Shown here: positions 1 through 6,984 of the stretch, piece by piece
Position numbering within the stretch: the first letter of the stretch is position 1
Layout: each line of letters opens with the position of its first letter
Assembly (NCBI GenBank): GCA_011526395.1
Contig: WTHW01000174.1
Coordinates: forward strand, 1-21,668
Direction of reading: 5' to 3'
DNA length: 21,668 nt
DNA from: Alphaproteobacteria bacterium
GTDB lineage: Bacteria; Pseudomonadota; Alphaproteobacteria; Puniceispirillales; Puniceispirillaceae
Program-made: the position numbers and the translations under genes
Notes under the pieces: model-generated
The model's database searches: none
Seen by the model: the letters and a program-made list of their open reading frames with translations, nothing else
Told to the model about the DNA's origin: nothing

Positions 1-147
1 GTACAGCTCCAGATTTGAGTCCTGATGGATACATCTCACTGGATTCTCTATTATACTTTGGCCTTTGGCCTCAGTCACCAATGCTGAGACCTTATCAAGC
101 GCACCAGATATCGTCAATCAGTGATTCAACGGTTTATAACAATAAAT
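1..147. other. Left edge, no gene assigned
   Basis: Two frames run open to the left edge and neither is recognised. On the plus strand a frame continues from the edge to a TAG at 183-185, which would overlap the end of the neighbouring Lin0512 gene. On the minus strand a frame of 39 codons runs from a TTG at 117 (directly after a TGA) to the edge; it could be the start of a further gene in the minus-strand operon, but no Shine-Dalgarno precedes it. The sequence does not decide between them, and either may be chance. Confidence 0.2.
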
Positions 148-492
148 TTATATCAGCTCAGATTGTGGGTAGCAGGCCTCGATAGCAACGCTAGCTATCA
201 CTGAAATTGTGTCATTTTCTTCATCAATCACATTTTGCCCGCCATGTACAACTTGCACGAAGGCTTTCCCACGAGGCAATTTAGCAGCGACAACATCAGC
301 ATCAACAGCATCAGGTTTTTGCACGCCAACTGTTACATTGACGGTCATTTTTTCGTGATCAAGGTCAAGTGAGCGAAACAACGTCAAAGAGCTATGACGG
401 ATAGCATCATCGATGGCACGGCAAGCTGCTTTGGTATAATCTTCACCATAAAGATCAGCCCCCATACCCATTTCCAAAATCAATCGTTTCAT
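148..492 (-). CDS. Lin0512 family protein, first paralogue (motif mostly kept)
   Basis: This 114-residue protein belongs to the Lin0512 family (TIGR02058/PF09585 as I recall it), whose function is unknown. The family hallmark near the N-terminus is GxGxDxHG. Here residues 9-16 read GMGADLYG, so every motif residue is kept except the His, which is Tyr. The family-typical QKPDAVD segment follows at about residues 58-64. Its ATG lies inside the last codons of the upstream paralogue, a 4-base ATGA overlap at 489-492, so the two are probably translationally coupled and made in equal amounts. The two proteins are clearly related to each other (both have GMG near the start, then VQKPDAVD), which suggests a tandem duplication and possibly a two-subunit complex. 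The chemistry is not known. Confidence 0.8.
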   Translation of the reverse strand: MKRLILEMGMGADLYGEDYTKAACRAIDDAIRHSSLTLFRSLDLDHEKMTVNVTVGVQKPDAVDADVVAAKLPRGKAFVQVVHGGQNVIDEENDTISVIASVAIEACYPQSELI

Positions 493-866
493 GCGCTTGC
501 TCCTTTTTCTGGCAAATCAAATGATACGATTATGGCCGCCTGTGCCATGACAGTTATCTGGGGTTCTGCCGCACTATTCTTCGCTTGAGGCTTTGGTATA
601 TCCAGCCCGCCTTTGACTGCTTTTACAGACACACGGCCATAAGGAAACACCTCAGCTATAGCGGCTACATCAACAGCGTCTGGCTTTTGTACGGCGACTT
701 CAACATCGACTATCATAGCATCTCTTGGCAAATCAAAAGCATCTGCCACTGTCAGACTATTGCGCCATAAGGCATTTTGGACAGCACGACGTGCGGCAGC
801 TGTGTAATCTGCGCGTCTCAAGGAACTGCCCATCCCCAATTCAATTGCTATTCTTTTTTTGGCCAT
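489..866 (-). CDS. Lin0512 family protein, second paralogue (degenerate motif)
   Basis: This is a 125-residue paralogue of the next gene downstream. The open frame extends to a TTG at 878, but the ATG at 866 is the better start: a GGAA lies six bases upstream and the protein then begins MAKKRIAIEL, like its relative. The GxGxDxHG family motif has become GMGSSLRR at residues 11-18, so the Asp, His and final Gly are all lost while the QKPDAVD segment (about residues 64-70) is kept. A stretch around PKPQAKNSAAEP (about 90-101) is an insertion relative to the shorter paralogue. If the motif is catalytic, this copy is probably a structural or regulatory partner of the other. Both lie downstream of a small ORF and a broken ACT-domain gene on the same strand. 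Confidence 0.78.
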   Translation of the reverse strand: MAKKRIAIELGMGSSLRRADYTAAARRAVQNALWRNSLTVADAFDLPRDAMIVDVEVAVQKPDAVDVAAIAEVFPYGRVSVKAVKGGLDIPKPQAKNSAAEPQITVMAQAAIIVSFDLPEKGASA

Positions 867-882
867 TTTCATTTCCAACAGA

Positions 883-966
883 CTAGTTTAGAGCATCGAA
901 ATTTACATTATTATTCATGGCAATAATAGTCTTTTCACCATGTAGGTAAATGCCATTTCTGAACAT
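883..966 (-). CDS. Small ORF, 27 codons, strong Shine-Dalgarno
   Basis: An ATG at 966 opens a 27-codon frame ending in TAG at 883-885. It is preceded by GAAGAGGT (972-979), five bases from the ATG, which is one of the best ribosome-binding sites in the window. The peptide begins MFRNGIYLHGEK and ends NVNFDALN; I do not recognise it. There is no transmembrane segment or signal peptide. The Lin0512 start at 866 follows 16 bases after its stop codon, so ribosomes finishing it could feed the next gene. It might be a real microprotein, a leader peptide that controls the Lin0512 pair, or chance. The good spacing and purine-rich site argue against chance; the length argues for caution. Confidence 0.4.
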   Translation of the reverse strand: MFRNGIYLHGEKTIIAMNNNVNFDALN

Positions 967-992
967 TTTATACCTCTTCAACATTGTGCAGA

Positions 993-1384
993 TTATGAGT
1001 TCATATTTTCAAGAATGCGCATGGCCTCATCTGCCTTTGATACTGGCACAAATAAGTGATCATGGTAATAACCTGCGACAGGATTAACGCTAATTCCGGC
1101 ATCAGCTAAGAGGCGTGATATATGTGCCATGAAACCAACTGCCTCTAGGTCGGAATGAATGGCAAGTGTAATCATGCAACATTCAAATGTGTAATCCAGA
1201 CCAGCACTTTCTGCGGCCTGTTTATCTAGAATAAGAGTTAAACCCTCAGCTTCATAAAATGACATTTGCGGTGTGATGTTCGGGGTAAGTTATTATCTTT
1301 TATAGTGGCAAAAACAAAAATCTTGTCCGCTAGCTCTGCCTTACAAGATGATAATAATGTTGATAAATCTCTTTCACCTTGCAT
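993..1384 (-). pseudogene. ACT-domain protein (DUF2241 type), broken by a 1-base frameshift
   Basis: The intact part (ATG 1265 to stop 993, 90 residues) carries the family-typical EAEGLTLIL, SDLEAVGFMAHISRLLADAG and YYHDHLFVP segments of the small ACT-domain proteins of about 130 residues, thought to bind amino acids and of uncertain role. The missing N-terminus is present upstream in another frame: ATG at 1384 gives MQGERDLSTLLSSCKAELAD and then KIFVFATIKDNNLP, which matches the usual family start, before the frame runs off. Restoring one base in the CCCC run (GGGG on the plus strand, 1282-1285) joins the two into a 130-residue protein of normal length. Either the gene is a fresh pseudogene, it is read through by frameshifting, or the base is a sequencing or assembly error. 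It is first in the minus-strand Lin0512 group. Confidence 0.8.
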
Positions 1385-1459
1385 CGTGCATTCTCAACCT
1401 TTTGCGCTGTTTTTGTCATAATAGTTAAAAAGACGCATCCAAACATGTTTTTTCACTGT

Positions 1460-1471
1460 TTGCTATAGCAA
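1460..1471. promoter_or_regulatory. 12-bp perfect palindrome, possible operator
   Basis: TTGCTATAGCAA is a perfect 12-base inverted repeat in the divergent region between the ACT gene (start 1384, minus) and the SulP gene (start 1528, plus). The dyad could be a transcription-factor site for one or both directions. No regulator gene is nearby and no family is implied by the sequence. Confidence 0.3.
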
Positions 1472-1495
1472 TTATTGAGATCTCATTTATAAGAA

Positions 1496-1521
1496 GGCTC
1501 TATTTTCTGCAATAAAGAGCC
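1496..1521 (+). promoter_or_regulatory. Leader hairpin in front of the SulP gene
   Basis: GGCTCT (1496-1501) can pair with AGAGCC (1516-1521) across a 14-base loop. The right arm includes the only purine-rich stretch before the ATG at 1528 (AAAGAGCC), so the hairpin could mask the ribosome-binding site. There is no T-run after it in the plus direction, so it is not a normal terminator. Confidence 0.25.
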
Positions 1522-1527
1522 GGCACG

Positions 1528-3129
1528 ATGAGACGATCCCCTTCTAAGCTAGACTATTTTTTATTTGGCAAAGCACATTCCGGCGCAGAGCAACCTGTCC
1601 TGACGTCACGGCAAACGAGCATTGACCTATTGTCAGGCTTTACTGTCTCGTTAGCTCTTGTGCCAGAGGCTGTTGCTTTTGCATTTGTAGCAGGACTAGC
1701 GCCCCTTGCCGGGCTTTATGCCGCTTTTATTGTCGGGCTTATAACTGCAATCATGGGCGGAAGGCCTGGTATGATATCAGGAGCAACCGGCGCTCTTGCC
1801 GTGGTGATGGTCTCGCTTGTCATGACACATGGCGCTGAATACCTGTTTGCGACTGTGGTTCTAATGGGTATTTTGCAGATTATTGCTGGCGTACTGAGAT
1901 GGGGTAAATTCATCCGCATGGTGCCGCATCCAGTTATGCTTGGCTTTGTGAATGGCCTTGCCATCGTCATCGGACTAGCACAGCTAGAACAATTCAAAAC
2001 AACAGATGCTTCGGGGAATGAGAGCTGGCTTGCTGGCGCTGAACTAACGCTTACGCTTATTCTGGTTGCTGCCACTATGGCCATCATTTGGATAACACCA
2101 CGCATCACCAAAATCATACCAGCGCCATTAATGGCTATCGGACTTGTTACCATTGCTGTGCTGGCATTTGATATTAACGTGCCGCGTGTGGGCGACCTTG
2201 CCTCACTGGCTGGCGGTTTTCCAAGCTGGCACATTCCACTTGTGCCCTTAAATATGGAAACACTATCTATCATTCTTCCCTATGCGGTGATTTTAGCAGC
2301 GATTGGCTTAATTGAAAGCTTGCTAACTTTGAACCTTGTTGGTGATATGACAAACCAGCGAGGCGGCGCATCACAAGAATGTGTGGCGCAAGGTGCATCC
2401 AATCTTGTCACAGGATTTTTTGCTGGCATGGGCGGCTGTGCTATGATCGGTCAATCAATGATAAATGTGAAATCAGGTGGCCGCTCGCGCATTGCTGGCA
2501 TCTCAGCCGCTTTGTTCTTGCTGAGCTACATTGTTTTTGCATCCTCTTACATTGAACTCATCCCTATCGCCGCACTAACCGGTGTGATGTTTATGGTCGT
2601 TATCGGCACGTTTGCATGGCAATCACTTCGCACCATGTCAAAGGTGCCGCGCGCAGATGTTTTGGTCACAATTGTGGTAACAGTCGTGACTGTGTGGCAA
2701 GATTTAGCAATAGCGGTGGTAGTTGGCGTTATTATGTCAGCCTTAGTCTATGCATGGAATGCCGCGAAACGTATTGAAGCTTCTATTCGCCCATCTGTTA
2801 GAGAAGCTGGCGCTCTGGTGTATGAAATTCGTGGGCCCCTATTTTTTGGCTCCATCACATCATTTGTAGAATTATTTCACTTCAATGATGACCCGGAGAC
2901 AATCATTATTGATTTTGCAAAATCGCGTGTCGTAGACCAGTCAGCCTTGCAAGCCATTGAAGATGTCGCTGCAAAATATGATGCGATTGGAAAGCGTGTC
3001 ATGCTAAGGCACCTGACAAAAGATTGTCACAAACTGCTGAAAACATCAGGACAGTTAATGATAGATTCAGATGATGACCCTGACTATCAGGTAGCGGCGG
3101 ATTATAGCGTACGTACAGGCCGGCTTTAG
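1528..3129 (+). CDS. SulP-family anion transporter with STAS domain
   Basis: This 533-residue inner-membrane protein has the SulP/SLC26 layout. About residues 35-410 form a multi-span transport domain starting with the signature LVPEAVAFAFVAGLAPLAGLYA (about 44-65, written here only as a family landmark) and the GRPGMISGATGA loop (78-89); a cytoplasmic STAS domain runs from about residue 427 to 520, with IIIDFAKSRVVDQSALQAI as its conserved core. The family carries sulfate, bicarbonate or dicarboxylates; the substrate cannot be read from the sequence. Its length fits the short bacterial members. No carbonic anhydrase or sulfate-assimilation gene is next to it. The ATG follows a weak ribosome site (AAAGAG). 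The stop codon overlaps that of slyX on the other strand by four bases, and no terminator fits between them. Confidence 0.93.
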   Translation: MRRSPSKLDYFLFGKAHSGAEQPVLTSRQTSIDLLSGFTVSLALVPEAVAFAFVAGLAPLAGLYAAFIVGLITAIMGGRPGMISGATGALAVVMVSLVMTHGAEYLFATVVLMGILQIIAGVLRWGKFIRMVPHPVMLGFVNGLAIVIGLAQLEQFKTTDASGNESWLAGAELTLTLILVAATMAIIWITPRITKIIPAPLMAIGLVTIAVLAFDINVPRVGDLASLAGGFPSWHIPLVPLNMETLSIILPYAVILAAIGLIESLLTLNLVGDMTNQRGGASQECVAQGASNLVTGFFAGMGGCAMIGQSMINVKSGGRSRIAGISAALFLLSYIVFASSYIELIPIAALTGVMFMVVIGTFAWQSLRTMSKVPRADVLVTIVVTVVTVWQDLAIAVVVGVIMSALVYAWNAAKRIEASIRPSVREAGALVYEIRGPLFFGSITSFVELFHFNDDPETIIIDFAKSRVVDQSALQAIEDVAAKYDAIGKRVMLRHLTKDCHKLLKTSGQLMIDSDDDPDYQVAADYSVRTGRL

Positions 3130-3332
3130 TAATGTGGTGGCGGTGTATCATCCATTGGGTTTAGGATACCGCCATCGCCCTGAGCCGCTTGCAGTTTTGC
3201 AGATAACTTAGCGATCTCAAGCCGCAACTCTGCCATCTCTTTTTGTTGCGAATATAACTCATCACTTAGTTGCGTGATTTCAGATTGCATGAAGGCAACT
3301 GCTTCTTCGAGATTTTGAATTTTATCTGTCAT
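3126..3332 (-). CDS. slyX: SlyX family coiled-coil protein
   Basis: This 68-residue protein is almost entirely a coiled coil. It starts MTDKIQNLEEAVAFMQSEI, continues with heptad-like Leu/Ile spacing to about residue 52, and ends in the SlyX-typical tail PPPHY. SlyX proteins are common in Proteobacteria and usually about 70 residues; their function is unknown. The TAA stop overlaps the TAG of the SulP gene at 3126-3129 (TTAG). It is transcribed divergently from the ABC-F gene across about 120 bases. Confidence 0.88.
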   Translation of the reverse strand: MTDKIQNLEEAVAFMQSEITQLSDELYSQQKEMAELRLEIAKLSAKLQAAQGDGGILNPMDDTPPPHY

Positions 3333-3454
3333 TCTCTTGTCATAGCATATGAGCCTTACAACTCAAGCAACAAGATACCAGCATGAGCTAATTTTGCTGA
3401 TGGGCGCTGAAAAGATTGACTTTTGAAATCTGTCAGTTCATCTGTTTCGCTATT

Positions 3455-5311
3455 ATGTTGTCACTATCTAAATTATACTACGCCATTGAGGGCAAGCCGC
3501 TTTTTGAGAATGCCTCTGCGATGATACCGACAGGCCATAAAGTTGGCATTGTGGGTCGCAATGGCACTGGCAAAACAACATTATTCAAACTCATTAAAGG
3601 TGATATTGCTCTGGATGGTGGCACGATTGACATGCCATCATATTTCCGAATTGGCGGTGTCGAACAAGAAGCGCCTGCAAGCGATAGCAGTTTGCTCGAA
3701 ACCGTGCTTATGGCAGATGAAGAACGAGACGCTCTTCTAAAAGAAGCAGAGATAGCAACAGATGCTAACCGGATTGCCGAAATTTATCAGCGCTTGGGCG
3801 ATATTGACGCTTATTCAGCAGAGGCACGAGCCTCAGCAATATTATCAGGTCTTGGCTTTGACCATGAGGCACAATTGCGCCCCTGCCATGAATTTTCAGG
3901 CGGTTGGCGCATGCGTGTTGCACTTGGTGCTGTTTTATTTTCTAGACCTGATTTATTGCTATTAGATGAGCCCACAAATTACCTCGATCTTGAGGGCGCC
4001 TACTGGCTTGAACAATTTCTTGCCAAATATCAGCAAACTGCGCTGATCATATCTCATGACAGAGAGTTACTAAATCGCTCTGTAACCGGCATTCTGCATC
4101 TTAGTCAGCATGATTTGACATATTATACTGGCTCTTATGACCAATTTGATGCGGAAAGACGCGCCAAGCTAGAGCAGCTTGATTCAATGAAACGAAAGCA
4201 AGATGCACAGCGCGCCCATATTCAGAGTTTTGTTGATAGATTTCGTGCAAAAGCATCAAAGGCAAGACAAGCACAATCGCGCCTGAAACAACTCGAAAAA
4301 ATGCAACCTATTGCCGCCATTTCTGAAAATGCCGTTGCTGGCTTTTCGTTCCCAACACCGGCTGCATTGCGCCCACCATTAGTTACCATCGAAAAAGGGC
4401 AAGTTGGTTATGATGGCAAGGCTATCTTATCACAGCTTCACTTACGCCTTGATAGCGATGATCGCATTGCCCTGTTGGGCGCTAATGGTGAGGGGAAATC
4501 AACCTTATCAAAGCTTATTGCAGACAGACTGCCATTGATGGCAGGTGACATGGCCAAATCGAGCAAATTGCGTGTTGGTTTTTTTGCGCAACATCAACTC
4601 GATGAACTGGTCGAAGGAGATAGTGCCTATCAGCATAATGTAAGATTGCGTCCTGAGGAGAGTGAAAAACATCTCCGCACCAAGCTTGGCGGCGCCGGCT
4701 TTAACAATGATATCGTTGACATGCCAGTTGAAAAATTATCAGGAGGGCAAAAAGCGCGATTGTTAATGTTAATCGCGACCATAGACGCGCCTCATATTTT
4801 GATATTGGACGAGCCCACAAACCATCTGGATATTGAAAGCCGTGAAGCGCTTGTCTTAGCCTTAAATGATTATGAAGGCGCCGTTATACTGGTCAGTCAC
4901 GACACACATCTGGTTGAGAGTGTTGCGGACCGTTTATGGCTTGTCAAAAATGGCACTGTCACCTCATTTGATGGTGACATGGATGATTACAAAAAATTCA
5001 TCCTCCAGCAAACAAGCGGCCAAAAGCCGTCCCAGTCAAAGCAAATTCAGGTAAAGCAGAAAAAGACGGTTGCCCCAAAGAAAACAAACCCCATCAAGCT
5101 GAAACTTTTGGCAAAAGATCTCGAAGAGAAAATGGATGTGCTGAACAGTCAAAAGAGCGCACTAGAAACACAAATGGCTCAGCCAAATTTCTATAATAAT
5201 GACGGCTCGAAAATTGCTGAGGTGACAAACAGACTTTCCACCGTCATTGAACAGCTTGCAGAGACAGAAGAAACGTGGCTTGAAACCCTTGAGAAACTAG
5301 AAGACTGCTAG
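3455..5311 (+). CDS. ABC-F family ATPase (YheS-like)
   Basis: This 618-residue protein has two ABC ATPase domains and no membrane segments, as in ABC-F proteins, which act on the ribosome. The first domain has Walker A GRNGTGKTT (from about residue 34), the signature FSGGWRMR and Walker B LLLLDEPTNYLD. A charged linker follows, and the second domain has GANGEGKST, LSGGQKAR and LILDEPTNHLD. The FSGGWRMR signature is closer to YheS than to Uup or EttA as I remember them. The C-terminus, after a Lys-rich stretch, is a coiled-coil tail of about 80 residues. The open frame reaches a TTG at 3416, but the ATG at 3455 gives the family-like start MLSLSKLYYAIEGKPLF; no good Shine-Dalgarno precedes it. 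The stop overlaps the pxpA stop by four bases (CTAG, 5308-5311). Confidence 0.92.
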   Translation: MLSLSKLYYAIEGKPLFENASAMIPTGHKVGIVGRNGTGKTTLFKLIKGDIALDGGTIDMPSYFRIGGVEQEAPASDSSLLETVLMADEERDALLKEAEIATDANRIAEIYQRLGDIDAYSAEARASAILSGLGFDHEAQLRPCHEFSGGWRMRVALGAVLFSRPDLLLLDEPTNYLDLEGAYWLEQFLAKYQQTALIISHDRELLNRSVTGILHLSQHDLTYYTGSYDQFDAERRAKLEQLDSMKRKQDAQRAHIQSFVDRFRAKASKARQAQSRLKQLEKMQPIAAISENAVAGFSFPTPAALRPPLVTIEKGQVGYDGKAILSQLHLRLDSDDRIALLGANGEGKSTLSKLIADRLPLMAGDMAKSSKLRVGFFAQHQLDELVEGDSAYQHNVRLRPEESEKHLRTKLGGAGFNNDIVDMPVEKLSGGQKARLLMLIATIDAPHILILDEPTNHLDIESREALVLALNDYEGAVILVSHDTHLVESVADRLWLVKNGTVTSFDGDMDDYKKFILQQTSGQKPSQSKQIQVKQKKTVAPKKTNPIKLKLLAKDLEEKMDVLNSQKSALETQMAQPNFYNNDGSKIAEVTNRLSTVIEQLAETEETWLETLEKLEDC

Positions 5312-6075
5312 GCCAATACGTCTGGCAAAGTGACTAGCTCAAACCCCTCAGCCTGCATACCCTCTTTCACTGATTTAGCCAAATTCAATGCTGTTGGCCC
5401 ATCACCATGAACACAAATTGATTGTGCAGGGATATCTAGCATCTGACCTTCTACGGTTCTTACCTTACCTTCGACGAATATTGATAAGCATTGCGCCAAA
5501 CTGTCTTTGGCATCACGGATCATCGAATCTGCACGAGAGCGCGGCGTTAACTGACCATCTGGCATATAAGTTCTATCTGCAAAAACCTCGTCAGCTACAG
5601 TTAATCCAGCTTTCCTACCTTCATTTGATAGCTCAGACAGTGCAGGAGATAGCATGATAAGCGATTTATCAACTGCCACAATCGCGCGTGATATGGCCGC
5701 TGACATGCCAGCATCAGCGCATGCCATATTTGACATAGCGCCATGCACCTTCACATGGGTCACTTTGGCGTCAACCAAAGATGCCATGCCAAGAGCCGCT
5801 CCAATTTGATATGCCATAAGACGTTCAATCTCTGCTTCTGACAAATGCATTTGTCGCCTGCCAAATCCGTGCAAATCTAAAAACCCAGGATGTGCGCCAA
5901 TGCTGACACCTTGCGCGGTTGCTTGGCGCATCACATTCCCCATAATATTGTGATCACCAGCGTGAAATCCGCATGCAATATTTGCTGATTTTATAATATC
6001 CAAAAGGCCATCATCATCTCCCATTTTCCATGGGCCATAACCTTCTGCCATATCTGCATTTAGGTTGAATTTCAT
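5308..6075 (-). CDS. pxpA: 5-oxoprolinase subunit A (LamB/YcsF family)
   Basis: This 255-residue LamB/YcsF protein is the usual length for PxpA, which works with PxpB and PxpC in ATP-dependent opening of 5-oxoproline (pyroglutamate) to glutamate. Visible family motifs are NADMAEGYGPWKMGDD (about 6-21), SANIACGFHAGDH (30-42), and GAHPGFLDLHGFGRR (60-74). The metal/substrate motif normally written KPHGALYN appears as KVHGAMSN (109-116), a clear deviation: the Pro and Tyr are gone while His, Gly and Asn remain. This places it in a divergent subgroup whose substrate may differ from 5-oxoproline. The gene is transcribed away from pxpBC across 113 bases instead of being in one operon with them as is common. 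Its stop overlaps the ABC-F stop. Confidence 0.9.
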   Translation of the reverse strand: MKFNLNADMAEGYGPWKMGDDDGLLDIIKSANIACGFHAGDHNIMGNVMRQATAQGVSIGAHPGFLDLHGFGRRQMHLSEAEIERLMAYQIGAALGMASLVDAKVTHVKVHGAMSNMACADAGMSAAISRAIVAVDKSLIMLSPALSELSNEGRKAGLTVADEVFADRTYMPDGQLTPRSRADSMIRDAKDSLAQCLSIFVEGKVRTVEGQMLDIPAQSICVHGDGPTALNLAKSVKEGMQAEGFELVTLPDVLA

Positions 6076-6098
6076 TTGTCATTTTCCCCAAATTTACA

Positions 6099-6117
6099 AG
6101 AGCGAGTAACTTGCTCT
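6099..6117. promoter_or_regulatory. Inverted repeat between pxpA and pxpB
   Basis: AGAGCGAG (6099-6106) and CTTGCTCT (6110-6117) form an inverted repeat with one mismatch (or G-T pair) around a 3-base centre. It lies about 24 bases upstream of the pxpA ATG and about 70 bases upstream of pxpB. It may be an operator shared by the divergent pair or a leader hairpin of pxpA; no T-run follows it on either strand. Confidence 0.35.
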
Positions 6118-6188
6118 CGTGATTTAAATCCGTCATTATCATCAAATAAAAATTAAGCTAGGTCTAGTTTATATTCACGCGAGAAGTT

Positions 6189-6980
6189 ATGTCGTCACCC
6201 AGTAATGAAAAAAACATAATTGAACAGAACCCCATCTGGTTTCCAATGGGAGATCACGGCCTCATATTGGACTTCACAGGCTTTAAGCCGCTTAGCGATG
6301 ATAACGCATTTGCGCCAACAGCAGAGCTTGCGGCAAAAATATTACATATCTCTGAAATGATAAGGATGGCAAACATATCAGCCATTTCAGAAATCGTTCC
6401 CTCTATGACACGCTTATTCATCGCTTTTGATCCCCTTCAGCAGGATGCCTCACAAATTAAGCGACTAATTTTGCCTCTGCTAAACTCAACTGGTGAACAA
6501 ACAACAAGCACCGGCACACATTGGCGATTGCCTGTGTGCTATGAAGGTGATTGTGCGCCAGATTTAAGCGAAGTAGCAGAGCGCGTAGACTTATCAGAAG
6601 AAGAGGTTATCAAACGCCATCTTGCTAACACCTTAACCGTATCTGTCATGGGCTTCTTGCCGGGCAATGGATATATGGCTGGTGTGGATGAAAGGCTTAC
6701 GCTACCACGTAGAGACAACCCTAGAGTGGCAGTGCCAGCACGTTCTGTTGGCATAGCCATTGGCCAATGTGTCATCTACCCAATGGATTCACCCGGCGGT
6801 TGGCATCTGATAGGACGCACCCCCTTCCCGACATTTGATCCAAAAAGAGACAATCCAATCCTGTTTAGCGCTGGTGACAAGGTAAGCTTTGAGCGCATTT
6901 CTTTAGAGACCCTAGCGCAACAAGAAGAAGAATATCAAAACGGCCTGTTAACTGAAAATGACCTAAAGGTCACAGAGTAA
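6189..6980 (+). CDS. pxpB: 5-oxoprolinase subunit B (KipI/AHS1 type)
   Basis: This 263-residue protein is of the allophanate-hydrolase-subunit-1 (AHS1/KipI) fold, the partner of PxpC in 5-oxoprolinase. The N-terminal half carries WFPMGDHGLILDF (about 17-29). The C-terminal half has the core HWRLPVCYEGDCAPDL, then VMGFLPGNGYMAGVDERL (about 153-170), then VPARSVGIAIGQCVIYPMDSPGG (about 180-202) and IGRTP. The usual GFxPGFxYLGG is GFLPGNGYMAG here, so one Phe has been replaced. The ATG at 6189 follows GAGAAG. Only four bases separate its stop from the pxpC ATG. AHS1 domains also occur in urea carboxylase, which is relevant given the DUF1989 gene nearby. Confidence 0.9.
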   Translation: MSSPSNEKNIIEQNPIWFPMGDHGLILDFTGFKPLSDDNAFAPTAELAAKILHISEMIRMANISAISEIVPSMTRLFIAFDPLQQDASQIKRLILPLLNSTGEQTTSTGTHWRLPVCYEGDCAPDLSEVAERVDLSEEEVIKRHLANTLTVSVMGFLPGNGYMAGVDERLTLPRRDNPRVAVPARSVGIAIGQCVIYPMDSPGGWHLIGRTPFPTFDPKRDNPILFSAGDKVSFERISLETLAQQEEEYQNGLLTENDLKVTE

Positions 6981-6984
6981 TTTG

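Noticed and set aside
1..40. tRNA-like T-loop stretch (TTTGAGTCC) at the left edge
   Set aside because: The flanking bases form only a three-pair stem, no acceptor stem or anticodon arm can be built, and the loop does not fit the TTCRANY pattern.
1716..2273. 185-codon minus-strand frame inside the SulP gene
   Set aside because: It is antisense to transmembrane segments, a common source of long spurious frames, and shows no family motif.
5388..5657. 89-codon plus-strand frame inside pxpA
   Set aside because: It lies antisense to a well-supported gene, has no ribosome site, and its product resembles no protein family.
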